Both the position numbers and the translations under genes were made by a program. This document shows positions 11,784 through 23,100 of a stretch of 64,000 nucleotides of DNA, one piece after another (the first letter of the stretch is position 1; the number at the start of each line of letters is the position of its first letter). The stretch comes from Mytilus trossulus (Eukaryota > Mollusca > Bivalvia > Mytilida > Mytilidae). Below the pieces are notes generated by a model that saw only the letters and a list, made by a program, of their open reading frames with translations, was not told where the DNA came from and did no database searches. The stretch lies in the NCBI RefSeq assembly GCF_036588685.1, contig NC_086386.1:47973878-48037877 (forward strand). The letters run 5' to 3'.

Positions 11784-13984
11784 TTGTACAGATATTAGGA
11801 ATTTAAATTTGTTTTATGAATGTATTTCAATCGTTCATTATCAAGTTACAAAATGTTCTTCTGTATGAAAATAAGGAAATGATTTGAAATTGTGAATAAG
11901 ACAACTATTTACCAAGTTGTATCCCTTTATAATGTTACATGCGAGCAGGGGCATTATCTATGCTCAATAGGTCCGTTCCTCATTAATTTAATTGTAATCA
12001 GTTTTATACTGATTTGCAGCAATCAGTCAGAAGTTATGAACGTTGCAGCTACTTGACATCTTTGAATGATGTCCTGTCATCAGTCAGATTGCAGCAATTC
12101 TCAGAAAAAGAAAGAAAAACATGGCAGTTCTACACATTTTAAACAAGAAACACCTACAAAGAAAGATTTGATGAGATTATGAAATTGATAATAGGAATTT
12201 TATTTCTAAATGATGTTGACGAAGTTATTGAAAATATAAAATGTACCAAGCAGTTAAATGAAGAAAACAGAACTGGTCATACAGAGTACAAAGATATTGT
12301 CACTTCATACAGAAAAGAAGAATACTGGCAATAAGAGAGACAAGTTCTTTCAGTCTCAGGCCAGCACTTCCAATTCCTGAGAAAAAAATTGCATCGACAA
12401 AAATTAGATCCTGAAAGATTAGACTCATTCCTAGATTTCATTACATCCAGTCATGTTGTCCGTGATCTACCTTTTGGGGAAAATCTTGAAGTTTTCAGAT
12501 GGAACAGTCCACAATTTACCTAACGTTGTACTTGGCATGGGTTCAGCAGACATAATACAGCAATACAAAGCATACTGTCAGGAAAATGAAATTTCACTTT
12601 TAGGAAAGGCCAAATAAAGATATATATAAATATAGAAAAATAGACAAATTAAATGATATCATATATGGTATCCATCCATGACACACAATTAAAAAAACCA
12701 AAAAGCATAGCAACAGTGCATTTTAATATTTGTTCTTCATCTCAAGGTCACAATGACACCTTCAACAAGGTGCAGGTTTAAGATGGCTACTAGCACTTTC
12801 TTGGCTGGAATTATATGCAATTTTTTTTTATAGACTGTGTCAAATGCAACACCATCTGAAGTATCACCGGTTGAAAAAAAACACATACTTGAAAAAAATA
12901 CATATTTAAAACCAATTAGCTCCTTCCCATAGGTGTATATTTAAAATTATCATAATTTTAAAATCATGTGTAGAATATATTTAAAAAGTAAGGTATCAGA
13001 TGAAAGGTGAAGACTGGTTATTCTTGTAGAATACATGTTGACTAATAATATTGAATATTGAAAAAAAAGTTATGAATGAATTATAAAATGGATCAAATTT
13101 AGTTGTGCTAATTGGACATAAAACAATAATCAATCAATCTAAACTAAATGTTACTTTTATTAAATAGGTGACAGTACCATGTTTAAAATACTTGCCCAGT
13201 GTGGTGCTAAAGTCAGAAAAAGCCTTGAAGGACTGGACTATTTTGTAGCAGAAGGAGGACGTGCCTTTATTACCTTTCAAGATGTCTTAGACAAATTGCT
13301 GACCTACGACGCTATATGATCACCTGATGCCCACAAAAGTTTCCAGGCTCTGTTCTTACAATCAAAGCAGTATTTAAGGACTGACTATAAGGTTTGTTAG
13401 AATTAATTTGGACACTTTTAAAGTTTTTAGGTTTTTGATTTTCTTATGTTTCAGAATCCTTGGGGTGCCAAAATATTATAAATTATAGAAATGAAGATTT
13501 GCATCCATCCATTACAGAAATATTTCATTTATATGAAATAATCACTTGAATGGCTTGATTTTTGTCTTTGTTACCTTTTTTATCTTCGGGTTAACCGTTG
13601 GTATCATTAATAAGTAAACACAAGAGTTGAGTTTGTGTTACGTCAGTACATTCTATAAAAAAGACTTTTGAAAGGATACAACTGCAATGCACAAAACATA
13701 AAACACATCTCATTAATGGCAGTTATATATCTATAATATCTGTTACTTATTTATATCACATAGACCAAATCTGTTAGGCTTAACATTTCAGTAGAAAGTA
13801 TGAATCTTATGCCGATATTTCATCACTAAGACATCATAATGTTCTAATTCTCATTGCAAATCTACAGTTCATAGAATGTGTTATTATACAAAAACCTGTA
13901 ACAGTCAATAATCAGGGATTTCGTTTGTCCTGTTCAGTCTATATTGATTTTTTCTCGATTTTATGTGTTCTGCTGATTTATTGT

Positions 13985-14150
13985 ATTGAAGTGTCGTGTG
14001 GTTCAAATCGTAGTTCAATTCAGATTTTACTTAATGTTATAAAATTTATTAACTGTGAAACGTTACTGTTCTTGTTTGATACTTATATATGTAGTATTCG
14101 AAATAATATATGTAAACTGTGGGGTAATCATAACGCTGATCATATAATGT
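13985..14150 (+). pseudogene. LINE reverse transcriptase remnant
   Basis: It reads FLFDTYICSIRNNICKLWGN then HNADHI. This corresponds to the 'LFDSYV.SILNYASEVWG' segment near the end of LINE reverse transcriptases. It is degenerate. Confidence 0.6.
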
Positions 14151-14154
14151 ACAT

Positions 14155-14965
14155 GATAAATTTTTCAAATAAAACTTTGAGCACGATCATATCCAGAAAA
14201 CAAGTCATCCACAGCTATTCATGAATAATTTCCCTTTAAACTCTGTTAATAAACACAGGCATCTTGGTGCGATAATGTCAAACGACGATAATTGGCACAC
14301 GCATATAGATATGATAATTAAAAAAGCTTATTCCCGCTTAAATATAATTAGAAAATTTAAACAGAAAAACTTGAATTTTCTTATATAAGGCAGGTTCTTG
14401 AATATGTTGATGAATTATGGGATACATCTACATTGATATAAATAAAGGCAACAGTAGTATAGTGCTGTTCAAAGCTCATAAGTCAATGGACAAAAAACTA
14501 AATCGGGGAAACAAACTAAAACCGAGGGAAACGCATTAAATATAAGGCCGGTTCTTGAATATGTTGATTTAGTATGGGATACATCTACATTGAGTTTAGT
14601 CCATAAAATAGAAAGCGTCCAAATAGATTCTGCAAGGTTTTCGAATAGAGCATCACGGTTAACATCTATAAATTTACTTTATAAGGAAACGGGATGTGAA
14701 AAAACTAAAGGATAGTCGAGAGGCTCAACATATAATATTTGTACTAAATGTTTAGCAATATTTCTCCATATGTCTTTTGTAGACGAAAAGCGCGTCTGGA
14801 GTATATACTATATTTAGTCCTGGTATCTATGGCGAGTTTATTTATCTCCATCTTATCTTAATTATGTTTTACCTGAACTGTTGCGTTATATGCATGAATA
14901 TAATACGCGTAATGCAAATGATTTTCAACATGTTGCAAAGAGAACAACATTATACTCTTTCTATT
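14155..14965 (+). pseudogene. LINE reverse transcriptase C-terminal remnant with two nested insertions
   Basis: In order: TLSTIISRKQVIHSYS, NKHRHLGAIMSNDDNWHTHI, RPVLEYVDLVWDTSTLSLVH and PSYLNYVLPELLRYMHEYNT. These match the order 'ISRK..HLG...H...RP.LEY..VW...P.YL...YN.RN' of LINE elements. It is interrupted at 14437-14540 by a repeat and at about 14763-14835 by a satellite-type unit. Stops make it non-functional. Confidence 0.75.
14437..14540 (+). mobile_element. Repeat family R2 inserted in the LINE remnant, flanked by 53 bp direct repeats
   Basis: ATAAAGGCAACAGTAGTATA opens this 104 bp insert. LINE sequence 14384-14436 is repeated at 14541-14593 with about four differences, directly flanking the insert. 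Confidence 0.75.
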
Positions 14966-15084
14966 TTTTGTATAAATAATTATTGAATCTTTTGTATATT
15001 TCGTAATTATGTTTTTACCCGTGTATCTATATATATAACGATTTCTTTAATAAAATATATATAATCATAGTAATAATCATATAA

Positions 15085-15245
15085 AGTCAACAGCAGTATA
15101 CCGCTCTTCGAAAGTCATAAATCTATAGAGAGAAAACAAATCCGGAAAACCGAGGGAAACGCATCAACTATAAGAGGAAAACAACAAATTAACAGAAACC
15201 CTAAAGTGCATAAAAAAGCAAACGAAAATGTAACACACACAGAAA
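15085..15245 (+). repeat. Repeat family R2 copy
   Basis: It contains GTCAACAGCAGTATACCGCT and CCGAGGGAAACGCATCAACT, as in the copies at 14437 and 33320. Confidence 0.6.
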
Positions 15246-16020
15246 TACTTAATTCATTTAAAACTGTTAAATTTGATCATTGAGGTTACTTATGAATATC
15301 TAGGTTTAACGGAAGATAGACTACCAAGTCAACAGCTGGGTGACAGCAGTGATATCAAACAAACGTAGATAATTCTAAATAATACGGTTGTTCACGATTG
15401 AATTCTACAAAGAACACTCAAACCAGCACAACAATGATAACCAATGATTTACAAACACCTAACATTTCCCTCAATGAACATAGATTTCAAACAGCGTCAA
15501 TTAAAAAAGAAAAAAGAAAATAAAATCGAAATAGAATTCTACATTCAGTCAAATATGTTATTCGGAACAAAGTAAAATTTTTCATAAATCCGTTTCCTTA
15601 GATTTAACGTAATTTTAAAGACAAATATTATGATGGTACTGTAAATATAGATAAACGCCACTTTTATTCGAGTATCTTGTAGTTATCAAAGGAATAAGGA
15701 CGAACTTTAACCAAAAAATTACGCAAAATAGATTTTAATGGCATTCGTATACGACATGTAAGTTGGTCTACAATTGTGCTCATTATTAAACACCAATCAC
15801 ATGATCTATTAATTGACTATAATTACATTAGATGTATGTTTCATTATAATACGTTATTCTGATTGGCTAATTGCACATCGCATGTTATTCCGTAAGCAGT
15901 TGCATGAGACAATAACATTTCATTCATGATGACACGAGGTCCCACAATAAAGTGCACAGGTGAATTTAAAAATTTAACTTCATGAAAATCGTGTTTTTAT
16001 AATCCTAGCTAAAAATGTAA
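15246..16020. other. No gene recognised
   Basis: AT-rich sequence with no coding pattern or clear repeat. Confidence 0.45.
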
Positions 16021-16021
16021 T

Positions 16022-16188
16022 ATTAAGTATTGAATGCTTCTTTTTGTAACTTTAAAGGGTTGTAAAAGCGTTGACCATGCGTACATTTTTAGAATGAAGC
16101 GCTTCCGCGCTTCATACAAAATGTAGTCCGGTCAACGCTTTTACACCCCAATAAATTTACAAAAAGAACCATTCAATTCTTAAATGCA
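16022..16188. repeat. Long hairpin (palindromic MITE-like element), copy P1
   Basis: The arms run TTGAATGCTTCTTTTTGTAA..GTAAAAGCGTTGACC to the mirrored GGTCAACGCTTTTAC..TTACAAAAAGAACCATTCAA. The centre is GAAGCGCTTCCGCGCTTC. Each arm is about 80 bp. Confidence 0.85.
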
Positions 16189-16409
16189 ACAAACAAAGGG
16201 TTGAAACACCCTAAATGTTGGGCAGGACAAATCAAGTCGTTTAAAAAAACGACGGTCTAACATATTGACACAACGACACATCTCGTTGCAGTATATCGGG
16301 TCTGACTTAGAGTCTGGTGAATGATTAGTATTAGCAACAAGACGGGTGCCCCATTTGGACAAATTTAGAACACATGTCATGTTAATGATAGAGTTCGTGC
16401 TGGTTAGTC

Positions 16410-18065
16410 TTTAGAACCGATGCCTCATTTTGTAAACTATTGTTTGTATTTTGGTCTTTTCCTCTCTCTTGCATTTAGAAATTTTTGGTGCTCAATGCTC
16501 TTCAACTTCGTACTTTATTTGGCGTTTTATTCATTTTTTGATTCGATCGTCAATGATGAGTCTTTTGTAGACGAAACATGCATCTGGCGTAAATATAAAA
16601 TTTTAATCCTTGTATCTATGATGAGTTTATTTGCAACCACTTTGTCTATGCCACTGCTGGTGGAGATTTATTTCCCCGAGGGTGTTACCAGCCAAGAAGT
16701 CAGCATTTCTGTGTTGACTGGAGTTATCATTGATATGTTCAGAATAATTAATTAACTGTTAACAAAGTTTGAATATAAAAAAAAAACTAAGGCTTTTTTA
16801 CCTCAGGAATAGATTACCTTAGCTGTATTTGACAAAACCGTTAGAAACTTTTGGTGCTCAATGCTTTATTGGGCCTATAAACATTTTTTGATTCGAGCGT
16901 CACTGATGAGTCTTTTGTAGACGTAACGCGTGTCTGGCGTAAATATAAAAATTTAATCCTGGTATCTATGATGAGTTTATTTGCAATAACTGGGTCACTG
17001 CTGGAGGAGATTTATTTCCCCGAGGGTATCACCAGTCCAGTAATCAGCACTTCTGTGGTGACTTGATTTCTCATTGATATGTTCATAATTATCAATTAAC
17101 TGTTAACAAAACTTTGAATTTTCGAAAAACTAAGACTTTTCTGCCTCAGGAATAAATTACCTTAGCTGTATTTGACAAAACATTTAGGAACTTTTAGTGC
17201 TCAATGCTCTTCAATTTCCTACTTTATTTGGCTTTTAAATTTGATTTGATTCGAGCGCCTTTAAAGAGTCTTTTGTAGACGAAACGCGTGTCTGGCGTAA
17301 ATATAAAATTTTAATCCTGGTATCTATGATGAGTTTATTTGTTACCACTGGGTCGATGCCACTGCTGGTGGAGATTTATTTCCCCGAGGGTATCAACAGC
17401 CTAGTAGTCAGCAATTCTGTGTTGACTTGATTTATCATTGATGTGTTCATAATTATTAGTTAACTGTCAACAACACTTTGAAAATTTGAAAAACTAACAC
17501 TTTTCTACCTCAAGAATAGGTTACCTGAGCTGTATTTGACAAATATTTTAGAATTTTTGGTGCTCAATGCTCTTTAACTTCGTTTTGTATTTGGCCTTTT
17601 AAACATATTTCGATTCGAGCGTCACTGATGAGTCTTTTGTAGACGAAACGCGCGTCTGGCGTAAATATAAAATTTTAATCCTGGTATCTATGATAAGTTT
17701 ATTTGCAACCACTGGGTCGATTCCTCTGCTGGTGGAGATCTATTTCCCTGACGGTATCACTAGCCCAGTAGTCAGCACTTCTGTGTTGACTTGAGTTATC
17801 ATTGATAACTATAAATTAACTGCTAACAAAACTTTCAATTTTTGAAAAACTAAGACCTTTTTACCGCAGGAATAGATTACCTTAGTTGTAGTTGACAAAA
17901 CTTTAAGGAACTTTTGGTGCTCAATGCTCTTCAACTTCGTACTTTTTTTGGCATTTGAAACAAATTTTTGATTCGAGCGTCACTGATGGGTATTTTGTAG
18001 ACGAAACGCGTGTCTGGCGTAAATATAAAATTTTAATCCTGGTATCTATGATGAGTTTATTAAGT
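16410..18065 (+). repeat. Satellite array, five units of about 350-364 bp
   Basis: The phrase GAGTCTTTTGTAGACGAAAC recurs near 16558, 16908, 17266, 17630 and 17988. Units carry GGTGGAGATTTATTTCCCCG and TTAACTGTTAACAAA. Open frames inside are by-products. Single diverged units occur elsewhere in the window. Confidence 0.9.
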
Positions 18066-18554
18066 TTCTGTCGCCTCACTTTTTTATATTCTTATAAAAT
18101 GAATAAAACTGTTGATCTATTCGATAATTTTTGTTTATCAAAACTCTTTATTTTAGCTTGAGTTATTATCAATAAGTTAAAGCAAACTACTGAATGCATG
18201 CTAAATGCTTTTAAAGGTATTTGAATTTCAGGTAAATGAACATTTCTCAATGTAGTCAAAGGTAAATTAAATCGTTCTATGTGATTGCCTGAACAGAAAA
18301 ATGGCTTCCATTTATAGATCAAGGGTGACATCAAAAGCTGGTTTCGTTCTTTCTTCTCTAAAATGATATCATTTTGATATGCATAAACAATCAGCAAAGC
18401 GATAAAATTTGCTGCCAACAAAACTTTTACTATAGGGTTCCAGATATACATATAAACAAAAAACAATATAACACAGTGTTTTTTTTTATAAAGAAACAGT
18501 CAAAGTAGTCTTTAAAGTTAGTAAATCAACAACAAATACAGGCAAGATAATTGT

Positions 18555-18712
18555 AGTATAACTAATTGCCGTATCTGAATATTAAAAAATAAGACAATGC
18601 GTGACCGAAAGACACATGGATTAAACGAGTGCGCAGCACGAGTTTAATCCATAGCGGCGTTCGGTCACAAGTTGTCTTATTTTTGATATTCCAATACGGC
18701 GATTAGTTATAC
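18555..18712. repeat. Long hairpin, copy P2
   Basis: GTATAACTAATTGCCGTATC..ATGGATTAAACGAG mirrors CTCG/GAGTTTAATCCAT..ATACGGCGATTAGTTATAC. The centre is CGAGTGCGCAGCACGAG. The arms are about 75 bp. Confidence 0.85.
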
Positions 18713-19079
18713 TTTTTATTACAAATTTCAATTGCTATTTTTATGAAATTAATGAAGAACATGTAAGGAACTATATGTTTTTCCTACGCATGTTTTGTTT
18801 CGACGTTATCAACGTCTTGACAACGCATATTGTTATGTGACATCAGAGAGTGAAATAGCCACGTTTATTTCACATGTGAAATTATCGGTTTTTATCTAAC
18901 AGGGAAATCAATGTAATTCATTGCAACCAATGTAATAATTGTAATAATGACAAATATTTCAAAAATAAAACAAGCATTGAACACAAATAACACAACAGAT
19001 AACTAAAAAGCAAAATCAACACAAACCATAAATATTTTAACACCAACAAACTCGGTGCTCCACAAATTTTATATATAGT

Positions 19080-19400
19080 TAACAACTATAGGTCATCGTA
19101 CGGCCCTCACCGCTGAACGAAGCGCATACCTAATTGACAGATATAAATGGCCCATAAATGACAACTTAAACAATACAAACGAGAAATTTACTGGCCTGAT
19201 TTTTCACAAAAGTTTGATCGAAAAATATAATACTCAGTAACAAACAAAAAACGTCTGAATAGATGTTCCTGATTTGAGACAGGCATATACAGAATGTTGC
19301 AGGGTTCAACTGTAGTTTGCTAGTGTCAAACCCTCCTGTTATCTTGGACAGCTGAGTAACAGTATAACAAAAGAACAAACTATAAACTATAAAAAAGGTT
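19080..19400 (+). repeat. Interspersed repeat family M copy, internal part
   Basis: AACAACTATAGGTCATCGTA then CAATACAAACGAGAAATTTA match the interior of the copies at 50198 and 56544. It lies just beyond the receptor stop codon. Confidence 0.6.
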
Positions 19401-19536
19401 ACCGTATAACTTTAAAAAATGTTTTCACTTTGCTTCTTTCTTTTGTTCAAGAAAACACAAGCCCCAAAATTTTCTATCAATAGATTTTTTATATTCCCCA
19501 TACAGCTACGTCTTTTAAATCTTTGATTTGTACATT

Positions 19537-20130
19537 TCACTTTTCATCGTTGATCGAATACATCTTTATAATATTTACTTTTTTAGCTTTATATATTATT
19601 GTGTTTCCATGCAGTTCATCCGGACTTGATGAAGAATCTGTCGAATTGGAGTCTGTTGATACGGAAGGAGAAGAACTTATATTTGCATAATCTGATTCTA
19701 CAGATTCATGTTCTGTTACTTTCACTTTTGAATCTGTATTCTTCAAGTCAATATTTTCATAATTTTGTTGATTATTTCGGGGAGATTTATCTACAAAAGA
19801 CCTCAATTTATTTTTTAGTTTTTGACCATTAGTTTTTCTTTTCGCTGAATATTTTTCTGTTTGAGATTGGTAACACGAAGTCTGATTCATGTCTACGTAT
19901 AAATCACTTTGGAATGTCATTTCTGTACTCCTGGTCACATCAACGTTCTTTTTAAAAGGATTTACACCGTCTTTCTTCTTGGAATGGTTGGCCTCTCTTT
20001 CCGCCCTCTGTGTGTTTCCTTTCCCTACCTGACGCTGAGATGACCCAAATGCATCTTTCGTTCCAGACTTAATTGGTTTCCCAGATTTGTCAACCTTTGA
20101 TGCATTTTGAAGTCGTTTTTTCCTACGAGT
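19537..20130 (-). CDS. Receptor exon 14: last coding exon, long basic and serine-rich tail
   Basis: The acceptor is TCTATCTCTTTCAG. It codes 197 residues and ends INDEK-TGA. It begins TRRKKRLQNASKVDKSGKPI, is lysine-rich throughout, and ends with a serine-rich stretch. Tyrosine motifs are LYVDM (a YxxM PI3K-type site), NYENIDL and DYANISS. The spacing between YENI and YANI (20 residues) is too long for a classical ITAM. Confidence 0.8.
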   Translation of the reverse strand, partial: TRRKKRLQNASKVDKSGKPIKSGTKDAFGSSQRQVGKGNTQRAEREANHSKKKDGVNPFKKNVDVTRSTEMTFQSDLYVDMNQTSCYQSQTEKYSAKRKTNGQKLKNKLRSFVDKSPRNNQQNYENIDLKNTDSKVKVTEHESVESDYANISSSPSVSTDSNSTDSSSSPDELHGNTIIYKAKKVNIIKMYSINDEK

Positions 20131-23100
20131 CTGAAAGAGATAGAACAAATATATCAGAAGCAGGTAGTTTAGTTATTTAAATGGATTGCATTCTCTTTTA
20201 CAAGTAAACAATGTTTAACAATGATCAAAGCAGTTTGGCTTTTTAAAACTGTGTTTTTGTTGTTAACTTGGCTAATAATTTGAAGCCATTACGTTAGACT
20301 CAACAGGGTTAGCTAGCAATTGTAGAGTTAAGTAATTATTGTAACCAAAGTGATTTTTTAAAAGTTTTAAAAAAGAAAACTTTCATTGGAATATTTTCAT
20401 AATAAAAGAAAGGGAAATTATAATCATATGTCAAAATATATTGACACAGCCATGTAAAAAAAAGGAATGAAAAGACAAAAAGTACACAAAACCCACCGCA
20501 GAAAAATTCAGAATGAGCACCCTCACCCCCCTTTTACAAGAAAAAATATTAAACCGGGTATAATCTCAGGTGCCCCGACAGAGTATGCGTGGTACCCGTC
20601 GCCTTTATTTTTGTCCTTTAAATTCATGAATATAAGTCGGAAATACAGTATGAAATGTATACAAGTAATCATTACCTTGTTCATAAACGTTTGTGTTTTA
20701 TATCTTTGAGTTGTATCTTTGACTTCGCTTTCCTCATTCATATAACCGTTATCATTCTGAGCAAAAAGGTTCTGAAAGAATAAAATATTTTCGAGTTTCA
20801 TGTCATTTTGAGCAAAAATGTTCTGAAAGAATAAAATATTTTCGAGTTTCATGTCATTTTGAGCAAAAATGTTCTGAAAGAATAAAATATTTTCGAGTTT
20901 CATGTCATTTTGAGCAAAAATGTTCTGAAAGAATAACATATTTTCGAGTTGTTAATAAAAATAGTGACAAATTTTCTCTAACCTTTTTTGTTATAAACTT
21001 TTTTAAAGATTAAAAGGGGCATACTTTTGTCCTCTTTATGACGCTACTTATAAACGTTTTGTTTTACACGAAAAAAAAGGCAATGTTCTGGGACTGTGTT
21101 GTAAAAGAGATAATCTAAAGCTGACCAGTTATCTTTGCCATAGAAATTCATTCGTCAGTAAACCTCAATATGTTTTAAGTCATATTTTAATTGGGCATTA
21201 TAAATTACGTTTTTTAATCAACAGTGTTTTCGACAAAAGAAGATACATTCATCTATAAGTAAGTACCTTGATAGTTGCTTGGTCGACATAGTCATACGTC
21301 TGGTTGCCTCTTGTTTCTGAAATCTGTGTGTTGAGATAAAATATTATTTATATATATTGTTTATTGGTGTTCCGGAATGATTTGACATGATATTTTACAT
21401 TATTGTTTTGTTGAGAAGATTAGATTTGGGGTTTCAAATTAATTTCACTGTGTATATAAAACATAAATAATGGATATAAAATACATTATAAAAAGTATTA
21501 ATACTTATTCTAACATGACGTCCTTGAAACGCTTTTGAGTACACATCCGTGGTAAAATTTGAATATATTGCATAGGCTGTTCCGATCGTACTCCGACGTG
21601 ATATGCTTTTTTATGAATGAGTTGTGCGACGTCATTAAACGATGACGTTAGAATATGAGCATTTTACGGGAAAATACACGCTTGAAAAACAAAAAATCAT
21701 CACAACTTGGAAACGTAAACAAGTGATGCTAAAATGTGTTACAAGCCATATTTGTTTAAACCTTTGAGACATATAAGTAAATTATCATTTAAAGTAATTC
21801 AAAACTATCTATATACGTTATTTAAAAAAGTTTAAGCATGACACCTTTCCAGTTTGCTCCGTTCTTTTAATAGTACGTTTATTTATGCCACCACCTAGAG
21901 CGCTTCGATCCAAAAGAATTGCCGTATTTGTCCTCTTAATATCGCTCAGGGTAAAATATTTGTCACAAAGGGCCAACCCGTGGTAAAATCACGGTATAGT
22001 CAACCCCCCATGAATTATTTCGTAATTTTAATCGACTATAGCATGATAAATGACTTGAAATAATTTATCAAAATAAAAAAAAACGAGAAGAATTTCCTAA
22101 TTTGTAAACTCGCAATTGCGAAAACAAGTATCTTTTTGTGTTGCTTGTCTCGATAAAGCTGATAATCAGACAATAAATGAATAAAGAAAGACTATGCATC
22201 AGGCTAATTTGTTAAAATGTTTTGATTTGTTTTGGTTTACAATACTCTTCAACTTCAAAAAAGATTAATGATTAATATTAGAATTGAAAATTGAAATGGG
22301 GAATGTGTCAAACAGACAACAATCCGACCATAGAATAGACATTGTTTGATTCCAGCGCACACAATGAGGTTGAACTTTAATCAATGTCCGATATAATTGA
22401 AAGGTTTAAAGTCTTGTTTTTTCAATATTGTTTTTCAATGAATAGTTCAGTTTTTTTTGGTTTTTATACGCAAAATATATATCAACTTTGAAACCTATGT
22501 TGCAACATAATTACTAACCTGTTTAACAACGTAGTCGTACCTTTGGTTAGGGTCTTTCCTTTCACTTATTTTCTGGAAAAAAAAAGAAGTTTATACATAT
22601 ACATGTATTAATATTATCATTTGACAATAAGAGTAAATACCACTTTTTCCATGAAATTTCACTCACAGGTTCAAATTTAAAAACAAAATATTTTGAAATT
22701 TTTAATTTGAATTCAAAAGTCTAAATGCACAGCATATCTATAATGCAGCCATGTAAAAAATAAAGTACATCTAAATTGATTTATCCTTCAGTTAACTGCC
22801 CATTTCTCAGCAGTAACATACCCGGTGCCCCGGTGTATGGCATTCACACATATCAGTTAATACGATACTTTCGTACATGTTCTCGCTATACAGGCTTTAT
22901 CAAGAGGGATATTCTCCTTGCACTACAATTATTTTATGACTGAATTTTAAAATACATTAGTTTTACGGATGCCGCCACGAATAAGTTGACCAACATGGTC
23001 AGTCGGTATCTCAATTTCCGTAGCGAAATAGTTATTGTGGTCTTCATAAAATATAATTTTTTTTTTCACTTTTTGGTCTTTTCGAAAATGTTGTTTGTGC

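Larger units (their letters stand above)
8770..13391 (+). pseudogene. Decayed multi-exon copy of an expanded, unnamed metazoan gene family
   Basis: Exon-like pieces lie at 8770-9093, 9303-9394, 9936-10028, 10848-10922, 12021-12620 and 13168-13391. Several are flanked by good splice sites. The first holds a cysteine/histidine cluster (INTCDCNDKN, YICSTHF, RRRKVCKLP) that looks like a zinc-binding N-terminus. The later part reads VVLGMGSADIIQQYKAYCQE, then FKILAQCGAKVRKSLEGLDY and FVAEGGRAFITF. I recall uncharacterised proteins of this type in many copies in molluscs and cnidarians, but know no function. There is a TAA before the donor of the third piece, three TAA codons plus a frameshift in the fifth, and a TGA in the sixth. 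It is therefore dead in this assembly. The sequence remains readable, so the decay is recent. Confidence 0.7.

Noticed and set aside
18092-18466. 124-residue open frame on the minus strand
   Set aside because: It starts in anonymous DNA and ends in the satellite edge. No family resemblance, and composition follows base bias.
20523-20939. 138-residue open frame on the minus strand
   Set aside because: It runs through the 51 bp acceptor repeat, exon 13 and the following intron. Only the exon 13 part is supported as coding, with alternative acceptors possible.
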